From assembly GCA_905331475.1 (NCBI GenBank), contig CAJNYU010002792.1, forward strand, positions 44,813 through 108,812: a DNA stretch of 64,000 nucleotides. The letters are read 5' to 3'. Position numbers and translations under genes: made by a program. The notes under the pieces were generated by a model. The model saw only the letters and a list, made by a program, of their open reading frames with translations. It was not told the origin of the DNA and searched no databases. Numbering within the stretch: position 1 is the first letter of the stretch; each line of letters begins with the position of its first letter. Positions 1 through 12,293 of this stretch are shown here, one piece after another. This stretch comes from Rotaria socialis. Its lineage: Eukaryota; Rotifera; Eurotatoria; Philodinida; Philodinidae.

Positions 1-782
1 ACACGTCGTAAGCAAGCTCCTGTTGTAGAACCATCACCATCACCTCCACCTAATCCTGTGACACCAAAACGTGGTCGAAAATCTACAAAATTAAATACAC
101 CAACTGATCAACCAGACGAAAAACAAAGTCCACCTGAAGATCGACCTGTCCGCATCGCTCTCAGTAGTCATTTAGTAAGAATTGATTGATGTTTGTTTTC
201 ATTTAACTAACTTAATAATTTTGTTCGATATTTCTTTAGAATTTTGATCAAAGTCATTTAGATACATTGCGTAAATTAGGCTTTGAAATTATGGATGAAT
301 CATGCCATGTTGATGCATTAGTTGTTGATCGTATTAGACGTACGAAAAAGTTTTTCATGTGCCTTGCACGTGGTGCACATATATTATCTCCAACATGGAT
401 TGACTCAATGGTTAAAGAAAATCGTTATTTACCTTATGAAAAATATTATTTAGAAGATACAAATGCTGAAGCCCGTTACGGCTTTCAATTACGTGAAAGT
501 GTCCGTTTAGCTAAACAGCATCCAATATTTGAAAATTATAAAATTTTTTGTACTCAAAATACATCGCCACCTTATGATGATTTGAAAGATATAATTGAAG
601 CAGCTGGTGGAAAATTTGTCGACAAAATTAATTTCAGCAAACCAGGAAAAGATTTAGTTTGCATTGTTGCCCAATTGCATAAAAATGAATACGAAGAATT
701 ATGTAAGAAAGGTGTACCCATTGTTAGTGAAGAATTCGCTTTAAGTGGTATATCAAAACAAAAGCTTGATTTTGAAGCGTAA
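1..782 (+). CDS. MDC1: MDC1-like tandem BRCT protein, C-terminal part (5' truncated by window)
   Basis: Two coding exons are visible, 1-174 and 240-782, joined by a 65-bp GT/AG intron in phase 0; the protein enters from outside the window and ends at TAA 780-782. The first exon is a Pro/Lys/Arg-rich linker with an AT-hook-like PKRGRK. The second encodes about 180 residues that fit a tandem BRCT pair. The stretch VVDRIRRTKKF followed by LARGAHILSPTWI closely follows the first BRCT of vertebrate MDC1, where this region binds the phosphorylated tail of H2AX; a second BRCT follows (EAAGGKF, then VPIVSEEFALSGI). In that family the protein is a nuclear scaffold that recruits repair factors to double-strand breaks. 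PTIP-type BRCT proteins are the main alternative. Only 238 residues are visible, so the FHA domain and repeat region of MDC1 cannot be checked. The next gene is on the same strand about 530 bp downstream. Confidence 0.8.
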
Positions 783-1316
783 GTTACTTTAATGAATACT
801 TATAAATTAGAAAAAAAATTTGCTGATACTTTCATTTGAATAGATTTTCATTATTTCAAAATGTTACTTCTGGCATCAAATCAACTGGAAATAAATAGTG
901 TCTAATCTTGTTGTCGTATTTGTATATAATCTCCATGGTGTCATTAACATTTATTTTTTTTTGTTAGAAAAAAAAAGAGAAATATATATATATATATATA
1001 TTCTATATGTGCTTGTGTGTTATATCATTTTTGTCTCTTGTATACTTTCGAACATGTTAATTATTAGGTTCATCGCTAAAGAAAACTGTTTTTTTCTGTT
1101 ATACTTATTTGTTGCATGTTTCTTTTTTTCGATTAAAAAAAAAAGAGTCAATAATCAAAAGACAAAGACTAAGAAAAAAACAAAAGTGTTCTGTTCTATA
1201 TTAAATAAACGATGAATATAAAACATGATCTCTTATCAACACAAGTTTTTCGATTTGTTATTTTCTCTTCTTTTTTCTTCTATATAATTTTTTTGGTAGA
1301 AGCACTTGAGAAACAA
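783..1316. other. Intergenic / 3' UTR between BRCT gene and F-box gene
   Basis: AT-rich spacer with homopolymer A and T runs and a short (AT)n stretch near 980-1000. AATAAA-type signals occur near 890 and 1202. An open frame through here has poor coding character and is not called. Confidence 0.6.
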
Positions 1317-4235
1317 ATGGAAAAGCTACCGGTTGAAGTAAGTTAAAATGAAAATAATAACTTTTCGAATATTATTCTTTGCTTTTAACAGATCTTTGAT
1401 CTCATCTTGGCTCATTTAACATTAACAGATTGGAAATGTTTACGTTTAACAAGTCGAACAATTTATGCGCGTCTTTCGTCATTTTCATCTTATTCTCGTT
1501 TACATTCCATGATTCTTTCGCCAAAATCATCGGCTGGTTTAACACTTTTTGATAAATTTACATCAATGGAAGGTATTGATCATTTATCATTATCAAGTTT
1601 TAATTATACAGAACTTAATACATTTCTTCAAACATCAGAATCATTGCGTTTATGTTTTAATCAATTAACTAGTCTATCATTTGCACGTTCGACATCATTA
1701 ATTGATTCACGTATGTTTTATGAATTACTATCACATTGTAAATCATTAGAAAAACTTGACTTAAGTAATTATAAATTCTTTTTTTTATCACATAATTTTT
1801 CGCAAAATTCAAATATATATCCATCAATTAAAAAACTTAATTTAAGTGGGAATACACATCTATCCGATTATGCATTCAATCGTCTAGTGAAATCATTTCC
1901 AAACATTGAAGCATTACATTTACTTGATATTCCATTACGTTCATCTATCAGTACAAATGAAAATCGTACATTTCTTACATTTGAAAATGTTTGTTCATAT
2001 TTTCAACAAAATCAAGAACGTTTTAAAGCATTAGCAATATCATTTGATCCATCGTTATCTTGTGATACACAAATAAAACGTTTATTTATTCAAAGTCCAC
2101 CAAAATTAACTTATTTTCATATTGATGGAACATTAAATGTTTCAACATTATTTCATTTTCTTCTTGTTTTTGATAATAAGTTGGAAACATTAATTGTTGG
2201 TCGTCTTAAACTGGATCCTACAGGTTGTCAGCCTCTATTTGATGCTATTAGTCAATATGCATCTAATTTAAAACAATTATGTGTCTTTTTAAATACGCCA
2301 TTAAATTTGTCTGCAGCTCAGCAACAAAAAATATGTTTTCCAGGTATGTCAAAAAGACAACTAGAATTATCTATTTAGAAAGATCTTTATAATAATTTAT
2401 TTGTTTGGGTCGAATATAGACATGTGTAGTTAATTCATTTGTTTTTACTCTTCTAAATGTTTACATCTATCAAAAACATTAAATCATTTCAGTTTAAATT
2501 CATCGATATATTTTACTGAGTGAGCTAGTCAATGATATAAAAAATTATTTTATTGAAAAAAACTGTAGATAAACATTAGTCATCTGTATTTTAATTGAGT
2601 AACATTCAGAAGAGTGATGGATGTTTATCAATGATAAAGCATTTTTCAACTGTTACAGAATGCGTTTCGCTCTGTCATGGTGTTTTATGAAAAAGTCTTC
2701 TATGAATCCATTTTTTGTCATTTTCGACTATCAAAATCTGAGCTTATTAATCGACTTTCGTATCCATCGATATAGTATCGTTAAGATTTTGGATGGTTGA
2801 ACTCGAAAAATTCTCTTCTCAAATTTTCATAATTTGAGAAGAGAAAAACAGAAAGACAAAGCATAATGGATAACTCATCAAATAGCACTAGTCGCAAGTG
2901 AATAGTAATCTGGAAATAGAAGGAAAAAAACACTCCCTTTGATGAAGCCATCTATAAAATGAAATAGTGACAATCGAATCTAACAAAGTAAAAAAGTCAT
3001 ATTGTGAACATTAGTAAATCAAATTATTTTTTTATCTAAATAAATATTAAAAGAAAATTTTAGACAAATATTAGCAGAAGATGAAAACTATCCTATATCA
3101 GACATGGTACGAAACACTTGAAGCACTCTTACGAATATGAATGCTGCAGTAACATGTAAATTTCTTTGTTGAAATAATTGATAATACTATGCAACTCTAT
3201 TGAATGTTCTATTTTCTCCTTCAAATAAATTTTCATTTACTGATTATTCACTTAATTCTTTCTATCTAACCAATTACCATTTAAATAATCTAACAGTCTA
3301 ACCCATAAAAATCTAGATTTCAAATTAGATATTATAAATAATTTTCAATCTGTATTGTTTTAGTGTGCAACCAATCATCAGATATATCATTATCAACATT
3401 GAAACAATTAAATGATCTTGATATACAAACATTATATCCATTAACCGATGCAGACATTATACATTTACTTAGAAATGATTTTAAAAATTTGAAAAAATTA
3501 GCATTACCAAGAAATACAACAGATGATGTTATTAAACAGCTATGTACACAATCACCATTTGTTTTATCGTTAACACATTTGAATTTAAGTAATTGTTCAT
3601 CATTATCAAATCGTTCAATCTTATTAATCAATAAATATCTTTTGTCATTGGAAGAATTAACAATAAACTATAATATTAATATAAATGATTTTGCATTTAT
3701 TGGCTTATCAATATGTGGTATTGGCAAATCCATTGAATGGCTTAGTGAAACATTAATAGATCGACAATTTATTGATGATTTACCAATATGGACATATACA
3801 ATTACACATCAAACATTATGTAAATGTCAATTACCAACATATCTATCATCGTCATGCATTAAACTTCGTTTAAAAGATTTTAGTTTCGATGATGATGCAC
3901 ATTCTGAACGAATATTACGTATGTTAACTGAACATAAATTATTTAATGAATATTTTTATTCAATCAACAAATTAAATCGTTTGAAAACCCTTAAATTACG
4001 TCAATGTATACGATTAACCAATCGTCTATTTCGTTTTGGTTTACGTTCATTACCAAGTTTAAAATATTTAGATCTAAGTTTATGTGAAAAGATGAATGAC
4101 AATAATTTATCGTTGATCGGACAAGCTTGTCCATCAATTGAAATCATTGATTTAAGTGGTTGTCATAGAATAACTGAAAACGGAAAACAGATGATAAAAA
4201 ATGTTGCTAAAAGAGTAAAAATTGTAGATTTTTAA
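1317..4235 (+). CDS. F-box / leucine-rich repeat protein (FBXL type)
   Basis: Three exons are proposed: 1317-1337, 1392-2343 and 3364-4235. The introns are 54 bp and about 1.02 kb, and the splice phases join perfectly to give 614 residues. The ATG at 1317 is chosen because it puts MEKLPVEIFDLILAHL, a classical F-box start, at the N-terminus across the first intron. The rest is a run of leucine-rich repeats: LEKLDLSNYKF, IKKLNLSGNTHLSDYAF, LTHLNLSNCSSL, LKYLDLSLCEKMNDNNL and a last one with IIDLSGCHRITENG. Cys-containing LRRs of this kind are typical of FBXL substrate receptors, which plug substrates into SCF (Skp1-Cullin-F-box) ubiquitin ligases; the substrate cannot be told. The first intron is normal for this genome and the second is unusually long, with a perfect hairpin at 2811-2845. 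An extra upstream non-coding exon is possible because an AG acceptor lies shortly before the ATG. Confidence 0.82.
2811..2845. repeat. Perfect 15-bp inverted repeat (hairpin) in F-box intron
   Basis: TTCTCTTCTCAAATT at 2811-2825 is followed by a 5-base loop and its exact reverse complement at 2831-2845. It lies inside the 1-kb second intron of the F-box gene. No flanking target-site duplication was found, so whether it is a transposon remnant is unknown. Confidence 0.8.
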
Positions 4236-4395
4236 TGATTTATTTTTGATTTCAAATCGAATATTTTATATTTATTTTTTGCTTTAATTGGTTTTCTTTA
4301 TTTAAAAAAAAAAAGAAATAAAGCGTTCATTTATTTATTTTTTTGTGTTTTAGAAAAAATCAGCTAGTAAACACTTATTTTTAAAAGCATTTAAC

Positions 4396-6110
4396 ATGGT
4401 GAAAGTAATGATAAGTAATGTCAATGTTCATAATAACCCAGCAAAATTCTTATCAAATTATACATTTGAAATTAAATTCGAATGCTTAGAACAATTAACA
4501 CAAGGTAGGCTTTTATATATTTTTCTCATTATGATAATCAACAATAGAAGAAAAAAAATATTCTATTATAGAACTTGAATTTAAACTTGTCTATGTTGGT
4601 GATGCAAAAGAAGATAAACAAGATCAAGTACTTGACGTTGTTGTTATTGATGCTGTCGCTCCAGGAACATATAAATTTGTATTTGAAGTATGTTTAATAT
4701 ATATTTTTCCTGTAAAGTAAATACGCCTCATTAATGGTGTTTTTGTTAGACACGAACATGTATTTAAAAGAATTGATGATACTAACTTATTTCTTGTTAA
4801 TGGCGCCTATGATTTGAAAAAATGAACAATAAGGCTTATTCGTAATTTCCTAATTGGCTACGAACATTGATAGAAGCTTCTTTATAGNTTTTTTTTTATT
4901 GGGCGCCCCCCCCCCCCCCCCCCATATTTTTCATAATCTCTTACTTTCCTATGATAGAAGAATAATTGACAAAGTAAATGTTTTGTCTCTAACAATAAAT
5001 AACGTATCATCTCTATAAAGAAGCTTCTATCAATGTTCGTAGCCAATTAGGAAATTACGAATAAGCCTTATTGTTCATTTTTTCAAATCATAGGCGCCAC
5101 CTCCAGATCCAAAAAAATTACCAAATGATAGTGATGTTGATGTATCAGTTATTCTTCTTTTGGCTTTGTATCGAAATCAAGAATTTGCACGTGTAGGATA
5201 TTATGTCTTCACTGAATACGATGATCCGGAATTACGAGAAAATCCACCAGTTAAAGTTGATTTTGAAAAAGTAACATCATTATTGATTAAATACAACATA
5301 AAAAAATATATGTTTTCTTATTCATTACTTTAGTTAAATCGAAATATTGCAGTTGATGAACCTCGTGTAACAACGTTTCCAATTATATGGGATGAACAAC
5401 AATCAACTGATCAACTTGTCTTTGCTGAATTAACTGAAGAAGAAAAGAAAATGGTTGAAATGAATGATGAAATTGAAATATGCCAAAGTTTGGAAAATGT
5501 TAATTGTGCAAATGAAACACCAGCTGAACCAATTGAATCAAAAATTTCAAACGAAACCATGGAATCAATTGAACCAGAACTTGCAAATGATGTAATGGAA
5601 TCAACAGAGCCTAAACTCACAAACGAAGAAGTGGAAGCAACTGAACCCAAGCTTTCAAACGAAGAAATGGAAGCGGCTGAGCCTAAACTTGTGAACGATG
5701 GGATCGAATCTACTGAACCTAAAGTAGCAAACGAAACAATGGAATCTACCGAGCCTAAACTAGCAAACGAAACAATGGAATCTACTGAGCCTAGGCTAGT
5801 AAACGAAACAATGGACTCTACTGAGCTTAAGCTGGCAAACGAAATAATGGAAGCCACTGAAACCACGCTTGCAAGCGAAACAATGGAAGCCACTGAACTG
5901 AAACTTACCAACGAAGAAATGGAAGCAACTGAGCCTAAACTTGTAGACGAAGTTATGGAATCCAATGAATCGAAAATTGCAAATGAAGAAATGGAATCAA
6001 CTGAACTTAAACCAACAGACGAAACTATGGAAGCAACGGCGGAGACCATAGAACCACAAACAACAAGCGAACCAATAGTACCAACTGAACCAACGAGCTC
6101 AATGGACTAA
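4396..6110 (+). CDS. ASF1: Histone H3-H4 chaperone ASF1 with long acidic repeat tail
   Basis: Four exons, 4396-4504, 4572-4687, 5094-5270 and 5334-6110, join in phase to give 392 residues. Residues 1 to about 155 are the conserved ASF1 immunoglobulin-like core: MVKVMISNVNVHNNPAKF, FEIKFECLEQL, LEFKLVYVGDAK, DQVLDVVVIDAVAPGTYKF, ARVGYYVFTEYDDPELREN, PPVKVDF and RVTTFPIIWDE. In the family this core binds histone H3-H4 and hands it to CAF-1 or HIRA during replication-coupled and replication-independent assembly. The remaining roughly 235 residues form an acidic tail dominated by fourteen 12-residue repeats (see 5544-6047). Acidic tails are known on fungal Asf1, but this is long and regular. The second intron is 406 bp against 63-67 bp for the others and contains a large inverted repeat and an N. 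An AATAAA lies at 6261, just ahead of the next gene. Confidence 0.93.
4802..5098. repeat. 86-bp perfect inverted repeat with N and C tract in ASF1 intron
   Basis: The left arm at 4802-4887 and the right arm at 5013-5098 read as exact reverse complements over 86 bp. The left arm ends directly at an N (4888). Between the arms are a T run and an 18-nt C tract (4906-4923). The right arm runs into the first five bases of ASF1 exon 3 (the GGCGCC palindrome). The N, the homopolymers and the perfect identity favour a misassembled junction over a transposon, though a real palindrome is not excluded. Confidence 0.85.
5544..6047 (+). repeat. 36-bp / 12-residue tandem repeat in ASF1 tail (14 units)
   Basis: Fourteen consecutive 12-residue units follow a consensus close to LANETMESTEPK, with no frame breaks. 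Variants include LTNEEMEATEPK, LVNETMDSTELK and IANEEMESTELK. Every unit carries several Glu and one or more Thr/Ser, so the tail is strongly acidic and rich in possible casein-kinase-type sites. The DNA units differ at many positions, so the array is not a very recent expansion. Confidence 0.9.
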
Positions 6111-6304
6111 TAAGATAAAAAGAATTGATATGAGTCGTGTTTATTTTTGCTAATCTATATTGATATATCTGTTTGTATATTATGTAAAGTTCTTCTAACT
6201 GTTATTCTGTGAATATTTTGATTGTTAACATCATAAAATAACAGAAGATTACTAGACAGGAATAAAAACGAGACTTCCACTTATCAAACATCTGTTCCAG
6301 ATAA

Positions 6305-6814
6305 ATGTTTTGTATCAAAAATTTTCGTATACCGTCGATTTCTACAATATCTCGTCGTAATTATGCTGTAACCAAAACTGCTACAGGTCCAGCAGGCGCT
6401 GCACTAAAACTTGGTGGTGGCATAGCTAGTAAGTAAACTGGTCTTTTCTTTTTCTGACTAAAATAATAGTAATTCTACTTCTGAATAGAGAAAGGTGCTG
6501 TAATAACGACAACAATTCAACAATATCTTGATGCTGAAACGGATCCAGAAAAACTAGTTAAATATTGTTGTGGTCTTAATTATAAAAAAGATCAAGAATC
6601 GGTAGAAATTAAAGTCGATACAGTTTATCCAGATTGGTTATTTGGTTTAGAAAAATTAGATAAAATAGATATTGAACAACTTGATAAGAATACATGGGAA
6701 TATTGGACGAGATATAATGAACAAGGTGAAAACTATCTTCGAGTTATAAATGAAAAACGTTTTCCTGAACGTTATATTCCCACTTGGTTAAAAGAATTAA
6801 AACCGTTGTATTAG
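6305..6814 (+). CDS. MRPL54: Mitochondrial large-subunit ribosomal protein mL54
   Basis: Two exons, 6305-6428 and 6489-6814, separated by a 60-bp intron in phase 1, encode 149 residues. The N-terminus MFCIKNFRIPSISTISRRNY is basic, hydroxylated and lacks acids, as expected for a mitochondrial presequence. The body matches mL54: a KKGAVITTT segment, then YCCGLNYKKDQESVEIK, the signature VYPDWLFGLEKL, and a C-terminal LDKNTWEYWTRYNEQGEN that mirrors the EELDPETREYWR region of the family. The product is a structural protein of the mitochondrial 54S/39S ribosomal subunit. It begins only 194 bp after the ASF1 stop; an AATAAA poly(A) signal is at 6871-6876. Length agrees with animal orthologues. 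Confidence 0.85.
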
Positions 6815-9642
6815 AATAATTAGAAACAAATATAGTTGTAATTTCGTTTTTTTTGTCTTCGGATTGTTTTAATAAAGATAAACACATACACAAACACATC
6901 TTTTTTTCTGTACAATGCATATCACAGAGGTGCGCTGCTTTGATGGCTTTTGCTCGAACATATTTCAAACAATACAACAAACATTAAAATCAAACGTAAA
7001 ATCAAATCGAAAAACATCAAACAAATGAAAAATCGAAACAAAAACAGAAATAAAGAAAGTTTTAAGAAATTGATATTAAATCATAATTCGTCAAGATCAA
7101 TTTCTTTTGATTGGACGGAATACTGGCGAGAAATTGGTTTTTCGACAAAACAATATTATTGTTTTGTAATAATTGACAACAAACAGTACCACGCCGATAA
7201 AATACCATAAAAATCAGAATCAAATCATTTATTTCCTCTATGAAAGAGGAATTAAATGATGGCTTATAAACTACATGATGGAATCTGAAATAAAAGCACA
7301 TATAGTAACAAAAAAAAAGAAAAAAGAAAGTGTCAGGTTGAATTTTTTTAGCTTCTCTTTTTTTCTAGTAAAGAAAATTTGACGATGAGGAAATAATTTA
7401 ACTTAATGTGAAATATAAGAGGTTCTTTTTTAGTGAAGAAAAGAGAAAAAGAGAGTGACACTTATCATAAGCAGCTCTTATGTAAATTGCTTATCATATT
7501 CGTAGGTAATATCAACCGATGAAGCAAGGTTTACCTTACTATCTTTATCACTATGCTCTGTTTGCGACTCATTCGGAAATATTCTTTGTTAGTTTGTCAT
7601 CAAAGCGTTTTATTATAATCTTCTTTGAAATAACGTACCGTTAACATACTAACAAAACAAGAGAGAAAAAGAAAAGAATAGAATGATGATTGTTCTGCCG
7701 GAACAAGCTGTGTGTGTATATGTATGTTTTATATGTGCTTCTTCAAATAGAAACTGATTCCTTGCGACACGACAAGACGGTGCTAAGCAACTTTATTCAT
7801 GGGCAGCAAGGAGAACGACGACGGTGACAACGATAAAGTGTTTGAAAAAGGAACACTTGTAACTTTCTTTATTCACTCTTTTATTCTCTCTCTTTTTTGT
7901 TGTCTTCAAGATTTCAAATCTTTCTCTCTCTCTCTCTCATTTTTCTCTTTCTCTCTTGTGCAGAACGTAGTAAAATTTCATAATGTAAATGTATGTGCTT
8001 GACGTAAAGAGAAAGACTTCGTTGAGTAATAATGAATATTGCTTGCCTGTCGGTCGTTTTTCTTTAAAAAAAATACACGGTTGTCATACAAAGAGAAAAT
8101 GAAGACGATAATTGCGATAGAGAATAAAGGAGCTGGAATAAAATTTCTCTCTCTTCTTTCAAACTCGTAACAATATAGATGAATATAAAATTAACCGGGA
8201 GATGAGGTGACACAAACGGAACAGCACGTAAAAAATGGAGGAAATAGCAGATCGATCACATGAAACCGAGAAACATAGATGTATAGCTATATGATATTTC
8301 CGTGAAACCTGTTCTATGGTTTCTATTTACAATAAAATGAAAAAAGGATCAATTCTTTTCTCTAGAAACATGTGCAGAATATTTTTTTTGTTCTTTATTA
8401 AATATGTGTCAGACCAGGACTCAGGCGTTTTCCTTTTTAGGCTGATTATACATAATGTCCATTGATCCGATTAGATAGACAATCACATTTGATGGTAGAC
8501 CAATGGATAAAGCCTTTTAAAACTGCCTCTCCATGATGTTAATCATCAGAACGACAGTGGTGTGCATAGCATAAAAATCGATTATAATCGGTGGTGTTGC
8601 CCTGTAAAAAAAAGCGTAAAGTTTTTTTTTTCACTGTACCACGGTCTTTGTATGTCACATATGTTAGGAGGACAAATTAGATTTAGCTTGTACAATGAAA
8701 ATAATTTTATATTTTTATTATAGTTTTAAAACTTATTTTTTGATTTTTTAATGGTGCTATAAATGAAATTGGAAGATTTTTCAGGATTTCTACTTGAACT
8801 AAATAATCATATGGAATTCAAGTAAAAATTGATAATAGATACAATTATTTTATACAAATTATTTATAAATTTATTTGACTTTCAGAATGTCTGTTTATAA
8901 TTATTTAAAGTTGAGCGAGTATAAATTGTTGAACTGAAACTCCGTTAATCTTCATTGCTCTATTTGAAAATAATTATGGTTCCAAAACATTTTCAACAAA
9001 TTACTAAAATTGATACATACATGCAACAGAATTCTTATAGTTTTCTCTCAATAAGTGTAATAAAGAAAATATCTTAAGAGTTAAATTGCTAATTTTTACG
9101 GAATAGATTTGGCATAACTGATGTTACGATATGTGGTATCTAAAGAAAAAGAGTGACTTGTTTACACTCACCTAAAGTACGCACTCACGAACAATATCAA
9201 TGCATTTCACTTGTCTTCTCTTCTCTTGATTTAGTATGGTACCTGTGATATATTTGTTAAGACTAGTACTATTCTGAGACAGATAAAGAGTAAATAACTT
9301 ATATGTTATTTGTATAAACGAACGACTACTTTTTTAGTAAACCAAAAATTCACGTGGAAAGTTTTACAGTAAAAACATCGAAATCATCTACTTACTATGA
9401 TGTGAATAAGCGTCAGAATAAAGTGAATGTTTTTATTCAATAAAAATCTTTAATTCTAGAAAGACACAATGTAGACACAGATTTCTAATTAAATTCTTTC
9501 GCGCTAAATATATGTCTTATGTAACTCTAATTCGAAAAGCCTTATACCGAAAATGTCGCGTTGTATTAATCAATCTGAATATATCTATATTGAATAAATA
9601 AAATTGACTACTTTTCTTGTTATTTAATTATTAAATTTAACA
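6815..9642. other. Intergenic region, 2.8 kb
   Basis: AT-rich non-coding sequence between mL54 and the sugar transporter, with CT-rich tracts near 7920-7960 and scattered homopolymers. Short open frames at 6950-7300 and 7799-8002 have no recognisable domains. Regulatory sequence for the transporter is presumably in the last few hundred bases, but no specific site could be identified. Confidence 0.6.
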
Positions 9643-12293
9643 ATGTCAAGTACCAAAGATGAGAGTACTGTCAATGATGAAATAACTCCATTACAAACAC
9701 AAATACCATCAGAAAGTACTGTTGGAATTTCCACAGTTGACGTTGGCGACGAAATGATTAATCAGGTTTTTTCATTTTCAACTTTTCAATTTTTGCTAAT
9801 TTTTTTTGGCTCGTACGTCTTCGATGAAGAATACTGATTGTAAAATTATTATTATTATTATAATCTACATAGAAATGGACATCCTCATTGTTAATGTCTG
9901 TCATTGTTGTTTCACTATCTACTAGTTTTGTCATGGGAGTTAATATCGGAGGTCCTAATTTATATAATGGGGTATGTTTAAAATTGCGCTTATTTTAAAA
10001 TTATATTATAGTTTTAAAGTTTAGTTTATTGTACCATGGACACGTGGTCATCCATTCCCATGTCAAAAAGAAGGCAGTACATCACAATGGATTGCACGTA
10101 AATGGTGGTATTGTGTTTATAATGATACAACAAAAAATACTAATGGTTATTACTATCTTCCTGAAATATTGAAGAAAAATCTTATTGGTCAGCGATTAAA
10201 AGATTCACTTCATAATGTTTTATTTGTTATTGGAGGCTTTATTGGTGCTTATTCGGGACAATATTGGTACAGATGTTTGTCAAGGTTAGTTGTATTACTT
10301 CAGTAATTAAAAAACGTTTTTTATTGTGTTCAAAAAAAAATTAAATTTAGACGAAATGCTATTTTTGCAAGTATGCCATTTCAAATAGTAGCATCGATAT
10401 TTATGATTATTACATTATATATATATCATGGATACGAAATAAATGATCCCGATCAAGAATCTATAGATAAAGCTATAAAAAATAAAGATGTAGCTATAGC
10501 ATTTTTCTATATTTCTCGATTTCTTTCCGGATTTTCTGCTGGTATATAAATGTTTACATTTTGTCTATCCATAATGTATTTGATTGTGTTTCTGATTCAT
10601 GTTAGGCATGTGTTGTGTAGTATCAACATCTTATTTAAATGAAATAAGTCCTCGAGCACTACGAGGTACTGTAGGTTCTTGTCATCAATTAGCAATTGTC
10701 ATAGGTATTCTTGTTGGACAAATTATTGGTTTACCATGGATACTAGGACGACATAAGTATGATTTTCGTTTAATGAGAAGCATAAAAGAATATCTATGAT
10801 AATTTAGTGCTTGGAATTGGGGTATGTCATGGGTTGGTTTATTAGCTTTAATTGGTTCTATATTAATTTGGATACTGCCTGAAAGTCCTCGATGGCTTGT
10901 ACAAGAACAAAAACAGAATGAAGCTTCAAAAACACTACGTAAATTAAGGCAAAGTAATAATATTGAAGCTGAACTAGTTGAAATTCAAGAAGAAGAATCA
11001 GCAGCTAATAAAGAAAATCTAGAAATTAGTAAAGTACTTAGACTAAATGAATTTCGATGGCCATTAATCACAAGTTTAGTATTAAATGGTATTCAACAAT
11101 TATCAGGAATCAATGCTGTAAGACAAAAACAAATATTTCTTCACATGTACATGTGAATATTTTACTTCCAAGGTCTTTTTCTACTCTGGTGATATGTTTT
11201 CAGTAGCTGGTCTTCGTGAAGAAAAAGTATTTTGGGGCATATTAGCAACAGGTGTAATTAATCTTATTGCAACTATTGTTGCTTTGAAACTTATTGAAAT
11301 ATTGGGTCGTCGTCCATTGATTATTTGGCCATTGGCTAGTATTATAATTGTCATGATTGGTCTTACAATATTAATTGTTTTAAATGTAAATTCAAAAAAT
11401 ACAAAATGATTTGTTTTTAAAATATATATTTTAATTTGCATAAAAATTTTTAGGCCAATAATCCAGAACATAAGAAAGAAGCATTGGCAATCGTCAGTAT
11501 TGTATTTATTCTTATCTTTATTATTTTATTTGCAATCGGTCTTGGGCCCATTCCTTATGTGTATTCAAATGAAGTTTTTGCTGTTGAAGCACGTGCTGCT
11601 GGACTTTCACTAGCAATGTTTATCGTATGTATTATTATTATCAGTGTTATTAGTAATAATTACTTATTTTAATTTTGTGAAACACGATCTGAAAGGAGTG
11701 TTGAAGTATATAGGGTAAAAATTTGGACCCCCCCCTCACAGACCGTTACAGAGAAATTAATTAATTAGATACTTGCTTAATTAATTATTTTCTCTTTAAC
11801 GATCTGTCATGGTTTTTCAGTTCTCTGTAACGGTCTGTGATGATTTCTGAATTCTCTGTAACGGTCTGTGGTGGTTTCTGAGTTCTCTGTGACGGTTTAT
11901 AATGGTTTCGAGAGACTCCATACATCATTATACAGGCCGTAACAGAGAAGCTTCACAGACCATCACTGACCGTGATTGACGGATTCCAGCAAAGGAGTTT
12001 CATCGTGTTTCACATTTTAATCCGACAGGGACTACGCTAACAGCTTTTTTTTTCAGAATTGGTTTTGTAGCTTTTTGGTTACTTTACTTTTCTTACCTCT
12101 TCAATCAGCGATTGAAGGTTATGTATTTCTCGTTTTTTCTTTTTTCGTGGCATTGGCATTTACACTACTTTTCTTTAAAGTAAAATAGATTCCTATTGTT
12201 ATTGTTTCTTTCTTTTTTGTTTCTTTGGATTTATTTCAGATGCCTGAAACAAACAATAAGAAATTACATGAAATTCAAGCATTTTGGAAATAA
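9643..12293 (+). CDS. GLUT/SLC2-family facilitative sugar transporter
   Basis: Ten exons join in phase to 564 residues: 9643-9765, 9873-9971, 10025-10284, 10351-10541, 10606-10756, 10808-11117, 11173-11385, 11454-11624, 12057-12179 and 12240-12293. The protein is a 12-TM major-facilitator permease of the plasma membrane. Diagnostic motifs are, in order, [18 protein letters not shown] (TM4-5 region), PESPRWLVQ at the start of the central loop, [14 protein letters not shown] in TM7 (the QLS motif region of class I GLUTs), [20 protein letters not shown] in TM10 and [11 protein letters not shown] at the C-terminus. The first extracellular loop, with [10 protein letters not shown] (NDT sequon), is longer than in vertebrate GLUT1. 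Exon 1 encodes a polar cytosolic start; its donor GTTTTT is weak, so that junction is the least certain. The intron before exon 9 is about 430 bp and holds a TIR element (11669-12023). AATAAA lies at 12432. Exact substrate is unknown; hexose is the family default. Confidence 0.9.
11669..12023. mobile_element. MITE-like TIR element inside GLUT intron (copy 1)
   Basis: The ends form inverted repeats built around GTGAAACACGAT on the left and ATCGTGTTTCAC on the right, continuing into TTTTAAT-type sequence. The interior holds about four imperfect 31-bp tandem units near 11790-11912 with core TTCTCTGTAACGGTCTGTG. A related element with the same ends and a shared internal segment (AAAGGAGTGTTGAAG) lies in opposite orientation at 50379-50818. 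No transposase is present, so it is non-autonomous. Confidence 0.7.

Noticed and set aside
5411..6049. Ser/Val-rich 212-codon frame opposite the ASF1 tail
   Set aside because: It is the antisense shadow of the 36-bp tandem repeat; the + strand frame continues a conserved gene.
6950..7301. Lys/Asn-rich and opposite-strand frames after mL54
   Set aside because: They lie in AT-rich 3' flanking DNA, overlap each other on both strands and have no exon-like borders or domain.
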